Assembly (NCBI RefSeq): GCF_014203755.1
Contig: NZ_JACHJS010000001.1
Coordinates: 5,890,001-5,954,000, forward strand
DNA length: 64,000 bases
Source: Saccharothrix violaceirubra
GTDB taxonomy: Bacteria > Actinomycetota > Actinomycetes > Mycobacteriales > Pseudonocardiaceae
Reading direction: 5' to 3'
The notes below the pieces were generated by a model. It did not search any database and was not told the DNA's origin. It worked only from the letters and a program-made list of their open reading frames with translations. Made by a program: the position numbers and the translations under genes. Numbering within the stretch: position 1 is the first letter of the stretch; the number at the start of each line of letters is the position of its first letter. Below, piece by piece: positions 57,437 through 64,000 of this stretch.

Positions 57437-59590
57437 GTGACCGGTGCTGACGCACGCGAACCGGCCGGGCGGCCGACGAAGGTGCGCAACGACCTCTCGG
57501 GCGGTGTCGTCGGTGCCAGCGTCCAGAGCGGTTCGATCGAGGGCGGCGTCCACGTCCACCTCGACCGGGACGGCGTGGTCCCGGTGCCCCGCCAGCTGCC
57601 CGCCCCGCCGGCCTGGTTCACCGGACGCGACCGCGAACTCGACCGGTTGGAGGAGGTCCGGCGCCGGCGTGACCCGGACCGGCCGACGGTGGTGGTGCTG
57701 ACCGGGCCCGGCGGGGTCGGCAAGACCGCCCTGTCGTTGCGCTGGGCCAACTCCCTGGCACCGCACTACGCCGACGGGCAGTTGTTCGTCGACCTCAACG
57801 GGTTCAGCGACGACACACCCACCGACCCCGGCGAGGCGGCCAGCTCGTTCCTCCGCGCCTTGGGCGTGCCGGCGACGGCGGTCCCGGCGCACTTGGCCGA
57901 GCAGACCGCCCTCTACCGGACGGTGACGGCTGACCGGTCGCTGATCGTGGTGCTGGACAACGCCTTGTCCGCCGCACAGGTCAAGGTGCTCGTGCCATCG
58001 TCGCCCGCCGGCCTGGTGGTGGTCACCAGTCGCAGCAAGCTCACCGGGCTGCTCGGCGAGGGTGCGCACATCGTCGAGGTGGGCCCGCTGGCGCCCTCGT
58101 CCGCGTTCACGCTGCTCGCCCGCAGCGTCGGCGAGGACCGGGTCACCCGGGAACGCGACCGCGCCGAGGAACTGGTCTCCCTGTGCGGAGGTCTGCCGAT
58201 CGCGGTCCGGGTCGCGGCGGCCCGGCTCCTGGTGCGGTCGCGCTGGTCGGTCGGCCGGGTGCACGACGAACTCGTCGACGAGCAGTCCCGGCTGAACCGG
58301 CTGTCCCCCGACGGCGAACTGTCCGTGCGGGCCACCTTCGACCTGTCCTACCGCATGCTCGAACCCCGTGCCGCCACGCTGTACCGCCGGTTGAGCCTGC
58401 ACCCGCACGGCGACTTCGGACCGGAGGTCGCCTCGTCCGTGCTCGACGACGGGCAGGACACCGAACCGCTGCTGGACGCGCTGCTGGACGCGAGCCTGAT
58501 CGAGGAACGCGCCGAGAACCGCTATGTCCTGCACGACCTGCTGCGCCTACACGCCCGACACCGGCTGGACGAGGACGAGCCGCCCGGCGAACCCGGACGG
58601 GTGCTGCGCCGGATCGCCGAGTGGTACCTCGCGACCGCGATGCGGGCCGACAAGCTGCTCACCCCGCACCGCCGCCGGCTGCCCTACGGATTCGCCACGC
58701 CGGCCCCGTCGGTCCGTTCCTTCGCCGACCGGGCGGAGGCGCTGGAGTGGTTGGAGGACGAGCGGGTCAACCTGATGGCGGCCGGACGCATCGCCCTGGA
58801 GCACGACCTCGCCGAGCTCTCCTGGCACCTGTCGGACGTGCTGTGGCCGTTGTTCCTCCTGCGCAAGCACCACCGGGACCGGCTCGAAGCCGACCGGCGC
58901 GGTGTCGTCGCGGCACGCCGGTGGGGCAACACGTTCGCCGAGGCGGACATGCTCAGGAGGCTGGGACGCGCCTTGACGACGGCTCGCGACCACCACGAGG
59001 CCGAACGCTGTCTGGACAGGGCGATCGACTTGTGGCGCGGACTGGACGACGACCACGGCGTGAGCACCACTCGCGAACTCCTCGGCCTGCTCTACCGTGA
59101 CACCGGACGGCTCGACGAGGCGCACGACCAGTTCACGGCGGTCGTCGAGGCGAGCGAGGCGCTCGACGCGCCCCGCCCCGTCGGCTTGGCGCTGATCAAC
59201 CTCGCCCTGGTCCTGATCGACCTGGGCCGCGCGGCCGACGCCCTACCGCACCTGGACCGCGCGGCACGGCTGTTCGCCACGCTCGACCCGCCGGACCCGT
59301 ACAACGCCGCGCGGGTGACGGTCACGTCGGCGGCGGCACAACTCGGCGCGGGCGATCCCGTCACCGCGTCGGACACGGCCCGGAAAGCCTCGGCGCAAAT
59401 GGACGCCCTCGGTTCGGTGCCGGGTCTCGCCGAGGCACACCGCGTCCTCGGCGAAGCGGTTCTGCGGACCGGGGGTCCCGCGGCGGCGCACGACCACCTC
59501 GCCGCCGCGGAACGGCTGTTCCGGTCAATCGGTTCGGTCGCGGCCGACGCCGTCCGCGAGCGGTTGGACGCGCTCGGCCCGACCGGCTGA
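57437..59590 (+). CDS. NB-ARC/TPR protein with amyloid-like N-terminal motif
   Basis: A 717-residue STAND protein. Residues 17-41 read NDLSGGVVGASVQSGSIEGG and a following VHVHL, which fits the RHIM-like bacterial amyloid signalling motif (BASS3 class) at the N-terminus of actinobacterial NLR-like proteins. An NB-ARC ATPase follows with Walker A GPGGVGKT (90-97), Walker B-like RSLIVVLDN and CGGLPIAVRVAA, then a winged-helix region and a TPR array to the end. No DNA-binding domain is seen. Such proteins likely nucleate signalling with partners that carry the same motif. Its last 66 bp overlap the convergent 59525 gene. Confidence 0.85.
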   Translation: MTGADAREPAGRPTKVRNDLSGGVVGASVQSGSIEGGVHVHLDRDGVVPVPRQLPAPPAWFTGRDRELDRLEEVRRRRDPDRPTVVVLTGPGGVGKTALSLRWANSLAPHYADGQLFVDLNGFSDDTPTDPGEAASSFLRALGVPATAVPAHLAEQTALYRTVTADRSLIVVLDNALSAAQVKVLVPSSPAGLVVVTSRSKLTGLLGEGAHIVEVGPLAPSSAFTLLARSVGEDRVTRERDRAEELVSLCGGLPIAVRVAAARLLVRSRWSVGRVHDELVDEQSRLNRLSPDGELSVRATFDLSYRMLEPRAATLYRRLSLHPHGDFGPEVASSVLDDGQDTEPLLDALLDASLIEERAENRYVLHDLLRLHARHRLDEDEPPGEPGRVLRRIAEWYLATAMRADKLLTPHRRRLPYGFATPAPSVRSFADRAEALEWLEDERVNLMAAGRIALEHDLAELSWHLSDVLWPLFLLRKHHRDRLEADRRGVVAARRWGNTFAEADMLRRLGRALTTARDHHEAERCLDRAIDLWRGLDDDHGVSTTRELLGLLYRDTGRLDEAHDQFTAVVEASEALDAPRPVGLALINLALVLIDLGRAADALPHLDRAARLFATLDPPDPYNAARVTVTSAAAQLGAGDPVTASDTARKASAQMDALGSVPGLAEAHRVLGEAVLRTGGPAAAHDHLAAAERLFRSIGSVAADAVRERLDALGPTG

Positions 59591-59884
59591 CGCCCGGCCG
59601 GCGGCCCAGGCGGCGTAGTACTCCGACAGCAGTCCCGGCCGTTCGTCGGCGACGCGCACGCTCCGGTCGGCGGCGACCAGCGCGACCCGGCGGCGCGGGA
59701 GGTCGACGGCGACCAGCGACAGCCCCGGCAGCCGGGCGAACGCCGCCGCGGCCCAGGCGACACCGGACTCCACCGTGTCCGCCGTCGTGCGCAGCACGTC
59801 GGCGAGCAGGACGGGCCGTGCCCGGACATCGATGTCGTCGTCGACGACGACCACCACGGGTTCGAGACTCAAGACCGGTACCAC
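59525..59884 (-). CDS. Small protein of unknown function
   Basis: A 119-residue protein with no recognised family. It begins with a run of valines (VVVVVDDDID), has a central helical part (VLRTTADTVESGVAWAAAAFARL) and a beta-rich second half, and ends in a charged tail that overlaps the NB-ARC gene end by 66 bp. GTG at 59884 overlaps the end of the upstream glycosyltransferase-like gene by 16 bp; a TTG at 59872 would give a 4-bp TTGA overlap. The tight overlap suggests it works with that protein. Confidence 0.45.
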   Translation of the reverse strand: MVPVLSLEPVVVVVDDDIDVRARPVLLADVLRTTADTVESGVAWAAAAFARLPGLSLVAVDLPRRRVALVAADRSVRVADERPGLLSEYYAAWAAGRASAGRAERVQPLADGVGRDRTD

Positions 59885-61068
59885 CTCGGTGGGACGGGAA
59901 CGGGGGCCGGCGCGCGATGGGCGCCGGGCTCGGCGAGGCCGAGTATCCCGTACAGCGACCGGCGCAGGGTGACGGTGGCCAGACCCGGACGCGACGTCAG
60001 CGCGGCCCGGATCTCCGCCCCGAAACCGGGATCCGCCGCCGCGTCCCGCAACTGGTCGACCACCGGCACGTCGGACCGCAGCCGTCGCGCGACCGCGCCC
60101 AACCTCGCCTGCGGGCTGTTCTCGACGATGCTCAGCCGGGCGGGCGGTTCCACCCTCAGCACGGTCCGGCCGAGCGCGGCGGCGTAGGCCGTGGTCGAGC
60201 CGTGGTCGCCGATCACGTGGTCGGCCGCCACGATCGCGGCCCGCCAGTCGACGTCGGGAGCCAGCAACAGCAGTCCGGCCTCGACGCAGTCGGACAGCCA
60301 CGCCCTGACCTGTCGTGGGCCGTGCCCGAACCAGACGGCCGGGTGCACCAGCGTCGCGACCCGGAACCGGGACGGCGGCAGCTCGTCGAGCAACCTCGGG
60401 ATGAGGTCGAAGTGCATCCCGAACAGCGAACCGCTCCCCCAGGTGGATGCGAGCACGACGAGTTCGCGGTCGTCCACGCCCAACGCGGCGCGGTACGCGT
60501 CCCGGAAAGGCTCGCTCGCGACCAACCGGTCGTAGGAGAGGTCCCCGACGACCTCGGCGACGTCGACCGCCTCCGGGCACTGGTCGCGCAGCACGTCGAG
60601 TTGGTCGTCGTGCGAGAGCGCGACCAGCCGGGCGACGGGTTCGCCGTCACGCACCAGTCGCTGCCGGTCCAGCCCGTACACCTGCGTCCCGCCCGTCGCG
60701 GTCGGGAAGCCCTTGGCGTACCCGGCGCCGTGCGGCATCAGCACCAGCGGCGCGTGCACCCGGTGGACCGAACCGTAGGCCGCGGCCAGTGCGAGCCGGA
60801 ACGGTTCCCGGATCGCCTGCTCCCACGGCAGCACGACGCCGCCGGCTGCCCGGAACAGTTCTTCGACACCGCCGCCGAAGACGTCCGGCGCCCGCGTGAA
60901 CGCGATTTGTATCCGCCGATCCGACTCGATCAGCGCCAGTGCGTCGAACAAATGTTCACAGCTCGCCGCGGTGTGCCCCACCACCAACACGTCGTGCAGG
61001 CCGCGTCTTGTCACCCAGCGCTGCGCGTCGCGGCCGACGGGCACCTCTCCCCACTCCGAAGTTCCCAC
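59869..61068 (-). CDS. Glycosyltransferase-like protein of unknown substrate
   Basis: A 399-residue cytoplasmic protein with a GT-B-like fold: two Rossmann-like halves, with HTAASCEHLFDAL, LMPHGAGYAKG, VASTWGSGSLFG and GDHGSTTAYAAALG resembling glycosyl- or glycerophosphotransferases. Close relatives in actinomycetes are often labelled translation initiation factor 2, which the motifs do not support. GTG at 61068 has a purine-rich GGGGGAGA directly upstream; an internal GTG at 61044 is possible. It forms a coupled pair with the small gene 59525-59884 and is divergent from the SARP gene. Confidence 0.5.
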   Translation of the reverse strand: MGTSEWGEVPVGRDAQRWVTRRGLHDVLVVGHTAASCEHLFDALALIESDRRIQIAFTRAPDVFGGGVEELFRAAGGVVLPWEQAIREPFRLALAAAYGSVHRVHAPLVLMPHGAGYAKGFPTATGGTQVYGLDRQRLVRDGEPVARLVALSHDDQLDVLRDQCPEAVDVAEVVGDLSYDRLVASEPFRDAYRAALGVDDRELVVLASTWGSGSLFGMHFDLIPRLLDELPPSRFRVATLVHPAVWFGHGPRQVRAWLSDCVEAGLLLLAPDVDWRAAIVAADHVIGDHGSTTAYAAALGRTVLRVEPPARLSIVENSPQARLGAVARRLRSDVPVVDQLRDAAADPGFGAEIRAALTSRPGLATVTLRRSLYGILGLAEPGAHRAPAPVPVPPRWYRS

Positions 61069-61271
61069 TCTCCCCCGCCTCTTTCCATATCAAGAGGAAA
61101 CCGACTTCGAAAGCAAGCATCCGGGTGGTGCCGTCAACCGGCCTGCAATCCGGCTGCAGAAACACGCCTGAACGACGGCAGCGGGCGTTACCCTGGCGGC
61201 ACGGGAAGAAACGAAACGGGCCGAGTGCGCGTACGCGTGGGGCACCCGGTACCACCGAGGGGGTGGCGCTG

Positions 61272-64000
61272 GTGGAGTTCACGATCCTGGGACTGACATC
61301 GTTGCGGATCGGCGTGATCCGTCACCATCTAGGGGCTCGGAAGCAAAGGGCGCTGCTGGCCCTGCTGCTGCTGCACGCCAAGCGCTCCGTACCGGTGGAG
61401 ACCATGATCGGAATTCTGTGGCCCGATCATGACCCGGACCGGCACCGGGGCAATCTCCAGTCGTTGGTGAGCCGGATTCGAAGAGTGCTCGGCAATGCGG
61501 GCGTCGACTTCGCCCTGTCGAATGAGGGCGACGCCTACCGACTCGACCTCGACCTGCGACTGGTCGACTACCACCGCTTCCTGAAAATGGCGGATTCCGG
61601 TCGGGCGGAAGCAGCCGCCGGCAATCACCCGGAAGCGAAGCGGGTGCTGACCGAGGCGATCGGGCTGTGGCGCGGACGCCCGCTGGCGGACCTGCCCGGG
61701 GAATGGGCCGCAAAACGGCGGGACTTCATGGAGGAGAACGACCTGCTCCATGCGTACCACGCATTGTTCCAAACCGGGATCCACCTGCGCGAGTACGCGG
61801 AGGTGCTGCGGGAGCTGCGACCACTGCTGGATCGGCACCCTTACGACGACGCGCTCGCCGGGCTCTGGATGACCGCGCTCGACGGCCTGGGCGACCGCCA
61901 CGCGGCGATCGCGTTCTACTCGCAGTTCCGCCGGCGATTAACCGGCGAGTTCGGCACGGACCCGTCCACCGAACTCGACCGGCTCCACCAACGGCTGCTG
62001 ACCAAGTACACCGTCGACCCGGGACCGACGTCGCGGCCCGCACCCGACACGCGCACCTACCGCTTTCCCCGTGAGGTCTCCGCGTTCGCGGGCCGGTCGG
62101 CGCAACTCGACCGGCTCGACTCGTTCCTCGCGGCATCGCACGCGCCGCAGGGCATGCCGCTGGTCACGCTGCACGGCATGCCCGGCGTCGGCAAGACCGA
62201 ATTGGCCGTCCACTGGGCACATCGGCGGCGGGCCGACTTCCCGGACGGCATGGTGCTGTTGGACATGGGCGGTCACGGCGGCGGCGAGCCGGTGACCCCG
62301 GACAACGCGATCTCGTTGCTGCTGGGCCGCCTGGGCATCCCGCCGCACCGGATACCCGCCGAACCCGACCGCCGGGCGGCCGTGCTCGGCCGGGTGCTCG
62401 CCGACCGTCGGACCCTGCTCGTGCTGGACAACGTGCGCGACGCCGGCCAGGTCCGTCCGCTGCTGGATTCGACCTCGGCCGCGTTCATGTTGCTGACCAG
62501 CCGGGACCGGCTGCGTTCCCTGGCGATAAGGGACGGTGCGCACACCGTCGCGGTCCCCGAGCTGACCACCGACGAGAGCCTCGACCTGCTCCGCTCGACC
62601 ATCAAGGACGAACGGTCGCCGCGCGACGACGCGGGCCTGCTGGAACTGGCACGCCTGTGCGGCGGCCTGCCGCTGGCGCTGAAGATCACCGGCAGGCACG
62701 TCGCGGACCGTCCCCGCGAGACACCGGGACAGCTCGCCGACCAACTCAAGGCCCATCGCGATCTCCTGTTCCGGCACGAGGACGACGAGTCGATCAGCCT
62801 GCGCTCCGTGTTCTCCTGGTCCTACCAGGCGCTGTCGACCGACACCGCGCGCGTGTTCCGCACGCTCGGTCTCCTGCCCGGAACGCGACTGGGCAGCGAG
62901 GCCGTCGCCGCGCTCACCGGGCTGACGTCGACGGTCGCCACCAAACACCTCGACGCGCTGGCACACGTGAACCTCCTCGACCACGACGTCGTCGACCGCT
63001 ACCGGATGCACGACCTGCTGCACGACTACGCCGCGACGTGCGCCGCGGAGACCGACCCGGACGAGGAGCGGAACGTCGCCGTCGAGCGCCTGTTGACCTG
63101 GTACGCCGTCACCTGCTCGGCGGTCAGCCGGCAGTTGTCGCCGCAGAGCCCACCCGTACCGGAACTGCCGGACGTGGGGGTGTCCCCGTTGTCGTTCGCA
63201 TCGGACCAGGCGGCGATGGAGTGGTGCGCGCAGGAACGGGCGAACCTGGTGGCCGCGACGAAGCTGGCTTCCGCCAACGGTTTCCACGACCAGGCGTGGC
63301 GCATCCCGGCGGGCGTGCAGGAGGTGTTCGAGCGCTCGGGCTACCACGACGACCTGCTCGCGAGCCACGAGTGGGCCCTGGAGTCGGCCCACGCCGTCGG
63401 TGACGTCGAAGCCCGCCTGGGCACGCTGAACAACCTGGGCGTCATGTACCTCAACGTCCAGCGCCTGGACGACGCGCTCCGACACCTGCGACAGGGTTTG
63501 GACCTCGCGCGGTCGTGGGGCCACGAGGAAGGCGAGGCGGTCTGTCTGCACAACGTGGGTCGAGCCCACTTCGGACGTGGAGAGATCGACGTCGCACTTG
63601 AGTACTACCGACAGGCCCTGGCGATCAACAAGCGACTCGGCGGCGGCGAGGGCGAGGCGTTCGGCCACCACGGGATCGGCTTGGCTCACCTCAGCCTGGG
63701 CAACCTGGCCGAGGCCAAAGCGAACTTCGCCGAGGCGCTGCGCCTGCGCGTGGAGATCAACCACGTGCGCGGCCAGGGCACGACCCTGACCGCGCTGGCC
63801 GAACTCCACCACGACAACGGCGAACTGGACGAGGCCCTCGACTACTGCCGCCGCGCGTTGGACGCACATCGGGAGTCCGGCGACCGCAAGGAGACTTGCC
63901 ACGCGCTGGCTGTCCTCGCCAGGATCGAGTTCGACCTCGGTGACTTCCGCGGCGCGTACGAGCGGGCAAGCCACGCGGCCGAGCTGGCCCATGAGCTCAA
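61272..64000 (+). CDS. AfsR/SARP-type regulator with NB-ARC and TPR domains (cut by window end)
   Basis: At least 909 residues with no stop before the window ends. An N-terminal winged-helix OmpR-like DNA-binding domain (VEFTILGLTSLRIG... about 1-90) and the bacterial transcriptional activator domain (90-250, with YAEVLRELRPLLDRHPYDD) are followed by an NB-ARC ATPase with Walker A GMPGVGKT near residue 310. A winged-helix domain and a TPR array with repeats GNLAEAKANFAEALRL and GELDEALDYCRRAL come next. This is the AfsR layout, which usually activates secondary metabolism or development. GTG at 61272 follows GAGGGGG. The C-terminus is missing. Confidence 0.92.
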   Translation, partial: MEFTILGLTSLRIGVIRHHLGARKQRALLALLLLHAKRSVPVETMIGILWPDHDPDRHRGNLQSLVSRIRRVLGNAGVDFALSNEGDAYRLDLDLRLVDYHRFLKMADSGRAEAAAGNHPEAKRVLTEAIGLWRGRPLADLPGEWAAKRRDFMEENDLLHAYHALFQTGIHLREYAEVLRELRPLLDRHPYDDALAGLWMTALDGLGDRHAAIAFYSQFRRRLTGEFGTDPSTELDRLHQRLLTKYTVDPGPTSRPAPDTRTYRFPREVSAFAGRSAQLDRLDSFLAASHAPQGMPLVTLHGMPGVGKTELAVHWAHRRRADFPDGMVLLDMGGHGGGEPVTPDNAISLLLGRLGIPPHRIPAEPDRRAAVLGRVLADRRTLLVLDNVRDAGQVRPLLDSTSAAFMLLTSRDRLRSLAIRDGAHTVAVPELTTDESLDLLRSTIKDERSPRDDAGLLELARLCGGLPLALKITGRHVADRPRETPGQLADQLKAHRDLLFRHEDDESISLRSVFSWSYQALSTDTARVFRTLGLLPGTRLGSEAVAALTGLTSTVATKHLDALAHVNLLDHDVVDRYRMHDLLHDYAATCAAETDPDEERNVAVERLLTWYAVTCSAVSRQLSPQSPPVPELPDVGVSPLSFASDQAAMEWCAQERANLVAATKLASANGFHDQAWRIPAGVQEVFERSGYHDDLLASHEWALESAHAVGDVEARLGTLNNLGVMYLNVQRLDDALRHLRQGLDLARSWGHEEGEAVCLHNVGRAHFGRGEIDVALEYYRQALAINKRLGGGEGEAFGHHGIGLAHLSLGNLAEAKANFAEALRLRVEINHVRGQGTTLTALAELHHDNGELDEALDYCRRALDAHRESGDRKETCHALAVLARIEFDLGDFRGAYERASHAAELAHEL

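Overview
The window is high-GC actinomycete DNA, very probably from the Pseudonocardiaceae (Saccharothrix / Lentzea / Actinosynnema type). The grounds are GC-biased codon use, many GTG starts, 4-bp GTGA/ATGA gene overlaps, leaderless promoters (a TANNNT box 6-8 nt before the start codon), a geosmin synthase, LuxR/SARP/NB-ARC regulators and a recurring 22-bp repeat. No rRNA, tRNA, CRISPR array or insertion sequence was recognised. All family calls come from reading translated motifs by eye; no database search was run.

Layout. 1-6.6 kb is a conserved housekeeping block in the mycobacterial order: murI, rhomboid protease, (SMP-30-like gene), cysM, cysO, mec, DUF2017, clpS. The NAD-salvage pair pncB-pncA diverges from it. 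6.6-11.7 kb looks like a small exosortase surface-protein locus: two related secreted proteins, a 55-residue sorting-signal-like peptide, a UDP-GlcNAc 2-epimerase, an exosortase and a membrane glycosyltransferase. 11.7-18 kb holds a DinG-type helicase, a small kinase, a Pth2-type hydrolase, serB and ctaD. 18.3-20.3 kb is a decayed patch: an XRE regulator with an in-frame TAG at codon 14 and an Imm1-type immunity gene with an internal deletion.

20.4-25.6 kb has an APH-like kinase and an HD hydrolase converging on a tightly overlapping methionine-salvage operon (acyl-CoA-dehydrogenase-like, mtnA, mtnC, mtnB, mtnD). 25.8-33.7 kb carries a papain-like-fold candidate protein, a GH20 hexosaminidase, a large LuxR regulator, two oxidoreductases and a conserved unknown. 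A TIR-membrane protein (33.7-35.0 kb), nine tandem 22-bp repeats with a terminator, geosmin synthase, and an iron-siderophore ABC importer with a DtxR/IdeR-like box follow. Then come a glycerate kinase and another repeat cluster.

The most notable region is 43.2-54.0 kb. It is a seven-gene, translationally coupled operon: secreted membrane-anchored vWA protein, lidless Hsp70, FN3-like protein, zinc-ribbon GTPase, GAP1-like protein, membrane zinc-ribbon GTPase and a 45-residue membrane peptide. It ends convergent with a dedicated grpE-like gene. It resembles the GTPase-centred conflict/signalling systems predicted by comparative genomics. Beside it lie a TIR-membrane protein, a Nudix hydrolase, an XRE regulator, an NB-ARC/TPR protein with an amyloid-like N-terminal motif, a translocated-glycosyltransferase-like protein and an AfsR/SARP-type regulator cut by the window end. 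Together 43-64 kb reads as a signalling and immunity island.
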